A stretch of DNA of 13,168 bases. It comes from Micavibrio aeruginosavorus (lineage in GTDB: Bacteria; Pseudomonadota; Alphaproteobacteria; Micavibrionales; Micavibrionaceae). Shown here piece by piece: positions 5,770 to 13,032 of this stretch. The notes beneath the pieces were generated by a model. It saw only the letters and a list, made by a program, of their open reading frames with translations. It did not search any database and was not told where the DNA came from. The stretch lies in the NCBI GenBank assembly GCA_003240795.1, contig QFNK01000022.1:1-13168 (forward strand). The letters run 5' to 3'. Made by a program: the position numbers and the translations under genes. Position 1 is the stretch's first letter. Each line of letters starts with the position of its first letter.

Positions 5770-6862
5770 CTGCTGCAAACCGGAACCGAAGAAAACGCCT
5801 TCCTGCTGCGCTCCTGCACAGGACGGGCATGAGGGTCATGGTCACGCGAAAGGCCTCGACTGGATGATGCTGATCTGCACGCCGCTGATCCTCATTCCCT
5901 ATCTCCTCGCCGTGTTCGACGCGCCGGTCATCCATCAGTATGGCTGGCTTCACACCTATGCCCATTCCACCCATGAATTCGTCAATGCGACATGGTGGGG
6001 CGTCCTGCTCGGTATTGTCTTCCTCGCCCTTCTCGCGCGCGTACCGCGTGAATTCGTCATGTCCATCCTCGGCACCAACAAAGGGATGAAAGGCCTGTGG
6101 CGCGCCATAGGCGCGGGGGTTTTGCTGGACCTGTGCAGCCACGGCATATTGATGGTCGGTGCCAAATTTTACGAGCGCGGCGCGAGCGTAGGTCAGGTCA
6201 TGGCCTTCCTCATCGCCTCGCCGTGGAATTCCATCTCCCTGACCTTTATCCTGATCGCCATGGTCGGGTTCAAGCTGACAGCGCTGTTTCTTGTCCTGTC
6301 TGTCGTCATCGCCTTTATCTCCGGCGTGATTTTCGACGCGCTCGTCAAACGCGGCACCCTGCCCGAAAACCCGAACACCTTCGACATGCCCGAAAACTTC
6401 CAGTTTATGCCAGAGGCAAAGAAGGCGCTCGCAACCGTCAGATGGACACCATCCTTTATCTGGTCTCTGACCAAACAAGGCGCGGTTGAATCCAAAATGG
6501 TCATACGCTGGCTTCTGCTCGGCATCGTCATCGCCTCCGTCCTGCGCGTCTTCTTTGACCCCGCAAGTTTCGAAACCTATTTCGGCCCGACAGTGATAGG
6601 CATGATGGCGACATTGTTCTTCGCAACCGTTCTGGAGGTTTGCTCCGAAGGTTCTTCCCCCATCGCCGCCGACCTCGTTACACGCGCGGGCGCGCCGGGC
6701 AATGCCTTCGCGTTCCTGATGGCGGGTGTTTCGACGGATTATACCGAAGTGATGGTTCTGCGCGAGGCAACGAAGTCATGGAAGATCGCCCTCTTCCTGC
6801 CGCTGGTCACCCTGCCGCAGGTTATCATCCTCGCAATCATCATGAACATGGCTCTGACCTAG
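5762..6862 (+). CDS. ArsP/YraQ-type (DUF318) permease with Cys/His-rich N-terminus
   Basis: This 366-aa polytopic inner-membrane protein has about nine to ten hydrophobic segments, e.g. 34-52, 78-94, 142-168, 172-194, 247-264 and 342-363. It shows the internal duplication of the ArsP_1/YraQ permease family: C125-S-H-G ... ERGASVGQVMAFLIASPWNS and C294-S-E-G ... TRAGAPGNAFAFLMAGVSTD. In the family these spots usually read CSCG- or CSCA-like; here the second Cys is His or Glu. The first 30 residues precede the membrane and carry CC pairs at 4-5 and 15-16 plus HEGHGH (23-28), a likely cytosolic metal-capture tail. Start ATG 5762 overlaps the csoR-type gene by 8 bp and has AGAGG upstream, implying translational coupling. 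ArsP exports trivalent organoarsenicals, but the regulator here suggests a thiophilic or divalent metal. Direction and substrate are inferred. Confidence 0.8.
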   Translation: MSSCCKPEPKKTPSCCAPAQDGHEGHGHAKGLDWMMLICTPLILIPYLLAVFDAPVIHQYGWLHTYAHSTHEFVNATWWGVLLGIVFLALLARVPREFVMSILGTNKGMKGLWRAIGAGVLLDLCSHGILMVGAKFYERGASVGQVMAFLIASPWNSISLTFILIAMVGFKLTALFLVLSVVIAFISGVIFDALVKRGTLPENPNTFDMPENFQFMPEAKKALATVRWTPSFIWSLTKQGAVESKMVIRWLLLGIVIASVLRVFFDPASFETYFGPTVIGMMATLFFATVLEVCSEGSSPIAADLVTRAGAPGNAFAFLMAGVSTDYTEVMVLREATKSWKIALFLPLVTLPQVIILAIIMNMALT

Positions 6863-6884
6863 GAAACGCTAACGCTTGCGTTTC
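6863..6884 (+). terminator. Probable terminator of the csoR-permease operon
   Basis: GAAACGC (6863-6869) and GCGTTTC (6878-6884) form a perfect 7-bp stem with an 8-nt loop, starting one base after the permease stop and followed by TTCTTC. It overlaps the last codons of the convergent Rap1a/Tai-like gene. The tail is pyrimidine-rich rather than a pure T run, so strength is uncertain. Confidence 0.5.
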
Positions 6885-7324
6885 TTCTTCGGCACTTCGC
6901 ACGGATAATAGTCATACAGCGCCATCGTCACCGTTGGTGATGCCATGAACTCCATATGCTGTTTGTTCTTGTGGAGATAAAGCCACACGATACTCTGGAG
7001 CCGCACCATAGGCTCCGTGTTGGGAATGCAGAAATCGATCAGCGGCTGGACACCCAGCGATTTGAGAAGCTTGTGGTAATCCACGACGCCCGCGATATAA
7101 GCCTGACACGCCGTGTGTCCGCCCTCGACGACTTCCTTACCGCCCTTTTTGCTCGCGCATATTTCATACAGATACGCGCCGGAAAACATCCCCGCCCCGT
7201 TCTTGTCCTGCGCCCACGCCGACGGGATGAGCAAAAGCAGCACGCAAAGAAACATCCCGGACAATGCCGGGATGCTTGCAAAATTCATTTGCCGCTTGCG
7301 CGATGTCTCAGGACTTTTTGTCAT
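6869..7324 (-). CDS. Secreted Rap1a/Tai-family protein
   Basis: This 151-aa exported protein has signal peptide MTKSPETSRKRQMNFASIP..., core GMFLCVLLLLIP and site SAWA|QD after residue 38. The mature part has four cysteines, C56, C73, C99 and C142, and the pattern C-x-A-Y-I-x-G-V-x-D ... F-C-I-P ... V-x-L-Y-L ... T-x-A-L-x-x-Y-x-P-C. This matches the Rap1a/Tai family, first known as periplasmic immunity proteins against type VI amidase effectors but widespread in alphaproteobacteria without an effector partner. The long start (7324) is kept because it supplies the positively charged n-region; an ATG at 7288 would give a signal peptide without K or R. It overlaps the end of the SUV3-like gene by 17 bp. 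The C-terminus is strikingly basic (KKKRKR). No toxin gene is visible nearby. Confidence 0.72.
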   Translation of the reverse strand: MTKSPETSRKRQMNFASIPALSGMFLCVLLLLIPSAWAQDKNGAGMFSGAYLYEICASKKGGKEVVEGGHTACQAYIAGVVDYHKLLKSLGVQPLIDFCIPNTEPMVRLQSIVWLYLHKNKQHMEFMASPTVTMALYDYYPCEVPKKKRKR

Positions 7325-10268
7325 TCCCCAGTTTCAACTGCTGCAGGATAGCGAACGGAGAATCCGCGACCGTGGTCGGGGCGCTTGTGTAAACGCGCTC
7401 GCCCCTGTCTTCGTTTCTGTCATCGCGTTGCGGTCTGCCGTCTTTTTTCTTGAATGGCTTTTTGCCGTCGCGGGAATCTGGACGTCCGCCGCTTTTCTTG
7501 TCGTCCTTCTTGAACGGCTTCTTGTCCGCCTTGGAAAATTCTTTCTTCTCGCGCGGGGCACGCTCACGCGGCTGTGACGCCTCGTTTGCCTTGCCGCGTT
7601 TCAGACGGAAAGTCGCCAGCTCCGGCTTCACCGCTTCCTGTTTTGCCGCAGGCTTTTCTTCCGTCGGCATCGCGTTCATGGCAGGACCGCCGCCCGGAAT
7701 TTCCTCAATCGCCGGAACGTCCATCTCTGCGGACGCGACATCTTCTTTCGGCGCATCCGCCGTCACATCACTCTCAACAGGCGCAATCGCCTCCATCGCT
7801 TCGAGCGACGGGGAAACAAGCGGCGCCGCGTCTCTCGCTTTTTCGCTTGCCGGATCGTTGATCATGCGGTGCCCCATCGCCTCGAGAACGGCGTATAGGT
7901 CGAGAATGTTGGAGCCGAGCCATTCGGCCATTTTATGCTGCGCCTGAAACTTCCCGTCCTTCGCACCATCATAGACGGCACAGACGACGCGGTCGAGCAT
8001 ATCGACGCGGATCGCGCGCGGCCCGTAAACCGGATAGCCGATGGAGCGGTAATAATCGCCATCGATCTTCTGTGCATCGACGGTAAAGGAAACCATCCCG
8101 TCACGCGGCGTTTCGGCAGGAAGCTCGCGCCCCTGCCACAGCGACAACAGGATCGCGCGCAATCGGATCGCCGCCGGCTTGTTCAGTTCAGGCAGGAAGA
8201 TCAGCAGCGGCCCCATACGCACTTTACGCGCGCGGAGCGCCTTGCGGCCTTCCTCGTCCAGTCCGCCGATCAGATCTTCAACGGCTTCCCGCGGCAGAAT
8301 GCCCAGCGCCTCCTGAAGCTGGAACGCAATCCCGCGCGCCTGCGCCGTGAAATCCTCTCCGGCCGTCAGGCGGAACAAAGGCTCCAGCGCGAAATGCACA
8401 TGACGGTCCAGCCATTCCTGAAGCTTCTCCGCAACCGCGTTCTTGTCCTGCCCGTCAAGCAGATTGGAATCGTTGGCCTCGGCGCGCGGCTTGAGCAGCA
8501 GGTCGCCTTTCTTGATGCGGCCCACGGGCGCGCCGGGCAGCGGATTGGTCACATCCTGCTGCCATAAAATCTGTCCGTCATCGGCCAGTTTGAATTGTTT
8601 ATCTTCTGCCTTCAGAATCATCGCCAAACGATTTCCTATTTCCGGTTTAAGCGCTTGCCGCGCCGCTGTCATGACTGCTTTGAACTCTTCTCTACCCGAA
8701 GTCTCGTCCGGATAAAAGCGAAAACCAGCCAAAACGCCGACCCGCTGCCCCTCTACAACGACTTCACCGTCCTTTTTGATCCCTGCCAGAAGCGGGCTAC
8801 CCTCTTCTATTTTGCCCAGTAAAACCGCCGATCTTTTGTCTACGAACCGTTTGGTTAACGCCTCGTGCAGCGCCTCGGACAGCCTGTCCTCGATGCGGAG
8901 CGTCCGGCCCTGCCAATGTTCGGGGTTTTCGACCCATTCCTTGCGGTGGGTGACATAAGTCCATGTCCGCACATGGGAAATCCGGGTCATCAAGGTGTCG
9001 ACATCCCCTTCTATACTGTCCAGACGGCGGATATGCTCCTCCATCCAGTCTTCAGGCAGAACGGGCGTGTCGGTGTCACACAGGTGCAGGAATATATCGG
9101 CGACAAGGTCCTGATGCGTTTCGGCCAGCGTCTTCCTGAAATCCGGAATCTGGCACACGTCCCAGAGAAGCCGCACAGCGTCCGCGCCGCTCGCCCGCGC
9201 CATCACGTCGTCGCGCTCCACCATCTGCGACAGCGTCACGTAATCGTCCGACGGCCTGCCCTTTTGCAGGACGGATTTCCCCGACCCGCGCTCCAGCGAA
9301 CGGAGCAGCGCCATCGGCGATCCGTAATCCAGCTCCGCATTGCGCCAGTAGATATGTTTCAGGCTCTCGAACTCGTGCCGCTCGATCGCCTCGACGACAT
9401 CGGGGTCAAGGCCGCGCACATTCCCCGTCACCCCGAACGTGCCGTCCTTCGTATAGCGTCCCGCGCGCCCCGCGATCTGTGCAAGCTCGGCGGTGGTCAG
9501 GGGTCTCGGCTTTTCCCCGTCATACTTGCGTGTGGCGGCCAGCGCGACATGCCGGATGTCCATGTTCAGGCCCATGCCGATCGCGTCGGTGGCCACCATG
9601 AAATCCACTTCACCAGATTGGTACATCTCCACCTGCGCATTGCGCGTGCGCGGGGACAGTGCGCCGAGGACAACGGCCGTGCCGCCCCTCTGACGCCGGA
9701 TAAGATCGGCAATCGCATAAACATCGTCGATGGAAAACGCCACCACCGCCGTGCGCTTGTTCAGACGCGTGAGTTTCTTGAACCCCGTATATTCCAGCGT
9801 CGAAAGACGCGGCCTCGTTATGACGTTCACATACGGGATCAACGACGTGATGATCGTCCGCATCGTGTCGGACCCCATGAACATCGTCTCTTCCGTCCCG
9901 CGTGCGCGCAAAAGGCGGTCGGTGAAAATATGCCCGCGGTCGGGATCGGCGCAGAGCTGTATCTCATCGATGCCGATAAACTCGAACTCCTGCTCCACCG
10001 GCATCGCCTCGACGGTGCAGAGGAAATATTTCGCGTTTTCGGGAATGATCTTTTCCTCGCCCGTCACAAGGGCGACGGCGGCGCGGCCCTTCTTCTCCAC
10101 CACGCGGTCGTAATTCTCGCGTGCAAGCAGGCGCAGCGGAAACCCGATGCAGCCCGTTTTATAGCTGAGCATCTGCTCAATCGCATAATGTGTCTTACCG
10201 GTGTTCGTGGGACCCAGCACGGCGGTGATCCGCCCGTCCCCCTTGACCGCGCTGCTTGTGACATTCAT
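7308..10268 (-). CDS. SUV3-like ATP-dependent RNA helicase
   Basis: This 986-aa superfamily 2 helicase is of the Ski2/SUV3 type. Walker A is GPTNTGKT (19-26), motif II is DEIQ (101-104), motif V lies in ATDAIGMGLNMD (226-237) and motif VI is QIAGRAGR (264-271). GPTNTGKT plus DEIQ is characteristic of the mitochondrial degradosome helicase SUV3 and its alphaproteobacterial relatives, which unwind structured RNA for exonucleolytic decay. The region 280-800 continues as the family's helical C-terminal domains. From about 804 the tail is disordered: acidic and Ala/Pro-rich to about 873, then Lys/Arg-rich to about 957, with KKPFKKDD (916) and KKPFKKKDG (936), and ends with the hydrophobic motif SPFAILQQLKL (970-980). 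The ATG has no clear ribosome binding site. The gene overlaps the downstream Rap1a/Tai-like gene, so the two are probably co-transcribed. Confidence 0.9.
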   Translation of the reverse strand: MNVTSSAVKGDGRITAVLGPTNTGKTHYAIEQMLSYKTGCIGFPLRLLARENYDRVVEKKGRAAVALVTGEEKIIPENAKYFLCTVEAMPVEQEFEFIGIDEIQLCADPDRGHIFTDRLLRARGTEETMFMGSDTMRTIITSLIPYVNVITRPRLSTLEYTGFKKLTRLNKRTAVVAFSIDDVYAIADLIRRQRGGTAVVLGALSPRTRNAQVEMYQSGEVDFMVATDAIGMGLNMDIRHVALAATRKYDGEKPRPLTTAELAQIAGRAGRYTKDGTFGVTGNVRGLDPDVVEAIERHEFESLKHIYWRNAELDYGSPMALLRSLERGSGKSVLQKGRPSDDYVTLSQMVERDDVMARASGADAVRLLWDVCQIPDFRKTLAETHQDLVADIFLHLCDTDTPVLPEDWMEEHIRRLDSIEGDVDTLMTRISHVRTWTYVTHRKEWVENPEHWQGRTLRIEDRLSEALHEALTKRFVDKRSAVLLGKIEEGSPLLAGIKKDGEVVVEGQRVGVLAGFRFYPDETSGREEFKAVMTAARQALKPEIGNRLAMILKAEDKQFKLADDGQILWQQDVTNPLPGAPVGRIKKGDLLLKPRAEANDSNLLDGQDKNAVAEKLQEWLDRHVHFALEPLFRLTAGEDFTAQARGIAFQLQEALGILPREAVEDLIGGLDEEGRKALRARKVRMGPLLIFLPELNKPAAIRLRAILLSLWQGRELPAETPRDGMVSFTVDAQKIDGDYYRSIGYPVYGPRAIRVDMLDRVVCAVYDGAKDGKFQAQHKMAEWLGSNILDLYAVLEAMGHRMINDPASEKARDAAPLVSPSLEAMEAIAPVESDVTADAPKEDVASAEMDVPAIEEIPGGGPAMNAMPTEEKPAAKQEAVKPELATFRLKRGKANEASQPRERAPREKKEFSKADKKPFKKDDKKSGGRPDSRDGKKPFKKKDGRPQRDDRNEDRGERVYTSAPTTVADSPFAILQQLKLGNDKKS

Positions 10269-10346
10269 ACCATTGATGTACGACAGGAATTTGCAATTTC
10301 AAACAGATAAAGGTCATAAAGAAGGCGTAATTCCCGTGTTTCTTAA

Positions 10347-10372
10347 GGAACCAGATCGCGCGCCGCGCGGTT
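10347..10372 (+). promoter_or_regulatory. EcfG-like promoter motif of the 342-aa secreted protein gene
   Basis: GGAAC (10347-10351), a 17-bp spacer, then GGTT (10369-10372), against the EcfG consensus GGAAC-N16/17-CGTT. The implied start near 10379 leaves about 30 nt of leader containing the AAGGA ribosome binding site (10395-10399). A small perfect hairpin TTTGCC-GAA-GGCAAA (10371-10385) overlaps the -10 and the start point. Confidence 0.4.
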
Positions 10373-10409
10373 TGCCGAAGGCAAATTTACATTTAAGGAT
10401 TTAACCCAC

Positions 10410-11438
10410 ATGAAATATTTCGCGCTTCTCGCCCTGCTCCTCACCTTTTTCGCACCCTCTGCCCACGCCCAAGGCACACCGGCGGACGAAGCCCGCGCCC
10501 AGATTCTAAAGGCGCAGCTTGAAGGTTTTCTTGAAAACCAGCAGGCCATGGCCGTCAAGAACAACTGCAAAATGGACCTGAAGGGCGGTGTCACGGTTGA
10601 AAAGGCGAACGGCTATTACGCCTTCACAACGCCGCACATCACCTACACGGACGCGAAAGGCATCCGTTCCGAACTCGGCATGGTCGCCCTGAACGCCGTG
10701 CCGCAGACGAACAACGAATGGAAAATCACCCTCGCCCTGCCGACACCGATCAGCAGCTATAACCAGGCGGGCCGCGAGGAATTCCGCACCTCCATCGGCG
10801 GTCAGAACGCCGTCGGCATCTGGAATGAAAAACTCGGTCACTTCACGTCCATGAATGGCAAATACTCAAATGTTCAGATGAACAACCTGATCGAACAGCA
10901 CACGGTCACCGTCGGCGCGCTGACTTATGAATCCGTGATGACGGAAAAGGATCCGGAGGCGTATACGGGTTCCGGCCGTGCCACGCTGGACAACATTTCC
11001 TTCTTCGATCCTGAAACGACGTTCAAGGGAATCCTGCCGAAAATCGTGCTTGATACCAACCTTGCCGACCGCGCTGCGAAGTCGCCGATGACGAAGGAAC
11101 AGGTCAAGGCACGCCCGCAGGCGACCTATCCTGACTTCTTCAACATCTTCTCTCAATTGTTCGGAACGCCGGAACGCGTCAATGCAAAGGTCACAGGCCT
11201 CGACGGACTTTCCAGCCAGCTGCAACAGGCAATGATCACCGCCCCGGCACAGAACCGCGCATGGTTCCTGCAAGGCATCCTGGGTGTCAGCGCGATCAAC
11301 GGCATGGGCAAACCGGTATCGGGCGACAACGCGACAAAATCCTATGATGTCGTGTTCGGCCAGAACGGCAGCGTGACCGTCAACGGCACCGATTTCGGCA
11401 GCCTTGTCCAGACACTGGAACAACCGAGGAAGAAATAA
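10410..11438 (+). CDS. Secreted protein of unknown function
   Basis: This 342-aa protein has a clear Sec signal peptide: MKYF, core ALLALLLTFF, then APSAHA|QG with cleavage after residue 21 or nearby. The mature region begins with an acidic/Ala-rich helix (TPADEARAQILKAQLEGFLENQQAMAVKNNC). It continues with many alternating short strands (e.g. GVTVEKANGYYAFTTPHITYTDA, TVTVGALTYESVMTE, GSGRATLDNISFFDP, SYDVVFGQNGSVTVNG), suggesting a largely beta fold. The only mature cysteine is near residue 53, so there is no disulfide. The overall look is of a periplasmic beta-rich protein such as those grouped under DUF945/YdgA or DUF2125, but I cannot assign it to either. The ribosome binding site AAGGA lies 10 nt before the ATG. 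The gene stands alone, with an EcfG-like promoter motif and a terminator located inside the convergent hemW. Confidence 0.8.
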   Translation: MKYFALLALLLTFFAPSAHAQGTPADEARAQILKAQLEGFLENQQAMAVKNNCKMDLKGGVTVEKANGYYAFTTPHITYTDAKGIRSELGMVALNAVPQTNNEWKITLALPTPISSYNQAGREEFRTSIGGQNAVGIWNEKLGHFTSMNGKYSNVQMNNLIEQHTVTVGALTYESVMTEKDPEAYTGSGRATLDNISFFDPETTFKGILPKIVLDTNLADRAAKSPMTKEQVKARPQATYPDFFNIFSQLFGTPERVNAKVTGLDGLSSQLQQAMITAPAQNRAWFLQGILGVSAINGMGKPVSGDNATKSYDVVFGQNGSVTVNGTDFGSLVQTLEQPRKK

Positions 11439-11441
11439 CGG

Positions 11442-12596
11442 TTACAGAAGGTAACTCAAAACACCGTTCAATCTTTGCAAGCCCGCTTTCGTCGCCGCAA
11501 GATTTGAGCCATCGAATGTCAGAAGCCCTTCCCCGCGAAGGGCTTCTATTTTTTGCGGCGCGATCAGTTGCGCGAACGGCTTGCCGCCTTCTTCCTCCAG
11601 CCGCGCGACCGGAATACCTTCCGCAAGGCGAAGCCCCATCATCAGACATTCGGTAAAGCGGTCTTCATGGGACAGCGCCTCGAAATCATGGCACCCGTGT
11701 CCGCTTTCAAAAACCTTTGCCATCCAAACGTCCGGCGCACGATGCCCGCGCGTCGCCTGTTTACGGCCATCAAAAGTCAAACGCCCGTGGGCGCCCGGCC
11801 CGATACCGACATAATCGGTGTAACGCCAGTATGTCAGGTTGTGCCGTGATTCCCTGCCGTCCCGCGCATGGTTGGAAACCTCGTATGCACGCATGCCTTC
11901 GGATTCAAGAATGTCCTGCGTAATCTCATACAGATCACCCGCAACTTCCTCATCGGGAATTTTAAACTCCCCGCGCTCATGCCGCATATAAAACGGCGTG
12001 CCTTTCTCGATGGTGAGTTGATAGAGCGATAAATGATCGCGCACCAGCGGCAACGCCTCGCGAAGCTCGCGCTCCCAATCCGAAACCGTCTGCTGAGGCC
12101 GCGCATAAATCAAATCGAACGAATACCGGTCGAACACCTGCGCGGCGGAATCAATCGCGCGCTTCGCCTGTCCCGCATCATGCCTGCGGCCTAAAAAATC
12201 AAGATCGCGTTCGATCAATGACTGCACGCCGATCGACACGCGGTTGATCCCCGCCATGCGAAAGGCGCGGAATTTATCAATCTCCACCGATGTCGGATTG
12301 GCCTCTAGCGTAATTTCGCAATCGTTCGAAATGCGCCAGTGCCGTTGAATATTGTCGATGACTTTCTGCGCGGTGGCCGGTTCCATCAGCGACGGCGTAC
12401 CGCCGCCGAAAAAGACGGAACTGACCGTCCGTCCTTTTGTCAGGTTCGCAAAATAGGAAAGCTCGGCCTCGTACGCCTTGCGCCACGCTTCGTGGTCGAT
12501 CGTTTCGGCGACATGCGAATTGAAATCGCAATAAGGGCACTTCGCCGCGCAAAATGGCCAATGGACATAGATGCCAAATTGCGCGGCGCCGTTCAT
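11442..12596 (-). CDS. hemW: Radical SAM heme chaperone HemW
   Basis: This is a 384-aa cytoplasmic radical SAM protein. The [4Fe-4S] motif is C16-x3-C20-x2-C23-D-F. The residue two after the last Cys is Phe, as in HemW; true oxygen-independent coproporphyrinogen oxidase HemN has a fourth Cys there. GGGTPS (64-69) contacts SAM, and HNLTYW (252-257) is the HNxxYW motif used by HemW for heme binding. HemW binds heme and hands it to target proteins; it does not decarboxylate coproporphyrinogen, although it is often annotated as that oxidase. Its ATG overlaps the osmC-type stop by one base (TAATG), giving translational coupling in an rdgB-osmC-hemW operon. The stop is 3 bp from that of the convergent secreted-protein gene. 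Confidence 0.93.
   Translation of the reverse strand: MNGAAQFGIYVHWPFCAAKCPYCDFNSHVAETIDHEAWRKAYEAELSYFANLTKGRTVSSVFFGGGTPSLMEPATAQKVIDNIQRHWRISNDCEITLEANPTSVEIDKFRAFRMAGINRVSIGVQSLIERDLDFLGRRHDAGQAKRAIDSAAQVFDRYSFDLIYARPQQTVSDWERELREALPLVRDHLSLYQLTIEKGTPFYMRHERGEFKIPDEEVAGDLYEITQDILESEGMRAYEVSNHARDGRESRHNLTYWRYTDYVGIGPGAHGRLTFDGRKQATRGHRAPDVWMAKVFESGHGCHDFEALSHEDRFTECLMMGLRLAEGIPVARLEEEGGKPFAQLIAPQKIEALRGEGLLTFDGSNLAATKAGLQRLNGVLSYLL
11521..11554 (+). terminator. Intrinsic terminator embedded antisense in hemW
   Basis: AGAAGCCCTT (11521-11530), loop CCCCGCG, and AAGGGCTTCT (11538-11547) form a perfect 10-bp stem followed by ATTTTTT (11548-11554). On the plus strand this is a textbook terminator 82 nt past the stop of the 342-aa secreted-protein gene. 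The same bases encode IEALRGEGLL near the C-terminus of HemW on the other strand, where no T run follows the hairpin, so it should not stop hemW transcription. Confidence 0.88.
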
Positions 12597-13030
12597 TATG
12601 CCGCCAGTGTCGCGTCCAGAGTGATTTCCGCGTTGAACAGTTTGGAAACAGGGCAGCCCGCTTTCGCGCCCGCCGTGATTTCATCGAACTGCTCCTGCGT
12701 GATGCCCGGAATTTTTGCACCCAGCGTCAGGGCGGATTTCGTGATCGTGAAACCGCCATCGCCCGGTGTAACCGTCACGGCGCATTCCGTCTCAAGCTGA
12801 TCCGCCGTAAAGCCCGCCTTGTTCAAGCCGAACGCCAGCGCCATGGTAAAGCAGGCCGCGTGTGCGGATGCCAGCAGCTCTTCAGGGTTCGTGTGCTTGC
12901 CGTCTTCAAAACGCGAATGAAATTCGTAAGGTGTGTTTTCAAGCACCGCGCTCTGCGTGGAGATGGAACCCTTGCCTTCTTTGCCCGTACCGGACCAGAT
13001 CGCTTTTGCCGTTCTTGTAATGCCGCTCAT
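12596..13030 (-). CDS. osmC: OsmC-family peroxiredoxin
   Basis: This 144-aa thiol-dependent peroxidase of the OsmC subgroup reduces organic hydroperoxides. The two catalytic cysteines are C60 in ASAHAACFTMALA and C126 in KAGCPVSKLF, matching the Cys59/Cys125 pair of E. coli OsmC. R40 in HSRFEDG and the glutamates of NPEELLAS (48-55) complete the expected active site across the dimer. Length and the N-terminal strand pattern (TRTAKAIWSGTGKEGKGSISTQS) fit OsmC rather than Ohr. The ATG at 13030 has AAGGAG 7 nt upstream, overlapping the last rdgB codons, and starts 2 nt after the rdgB stop. Its own stop overlaps the hemW ATG. It is thus embedded in an operon, whereas osmC is more often a stand-alone stress gene. 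Confidence 0.93.
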   Translation of the reverse strand: MSGITRTAKAIWSGTGKEGKGSISTQSAVLENTPYEFHSRFEDGKHTNPEELLASAHAACFTMALAFGLNKAGFTADQLETECAVTVTPGDGGFTITKSALTLGAKIPGITQEQFDEITAGAKAGCPVSKLFNAEITLDATLAA

Positions 13031-13032
13031 AT

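Noticed and set aside
5750..6478. 242-aa minus-strand open frame opposite the permease
   Set aside because: No ribosome binding site or motif; the opposite frame encodes a membrane protein with clear hydrophobic segments and a coupled start.
8865..10310. 481-aa plus-strand open frame opposite the SUV3-like helicase
   Set aside because: It is antisense to an unambiguous helicase core, has no recognisable motifs, and its composition (R/H/D/P-rich) is that of a shadow frame.
10276..10404. Possible 42-codon small gene before the 342-aa secreted protein (MYDRNLQFQTDKG...)
   Set aside because: No ribosome binding site, no recognisable composition, and it spans the likely promoter of the downstream gene.
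11442..12596. Annotation of the radical SAM gene as coproporphyrinogen III oxidase HemN
   Set aside because: The motif is C-x3-C-x2-C-x-F and the HNxxYW heme motif is present, both marking HemW rather than HemN.
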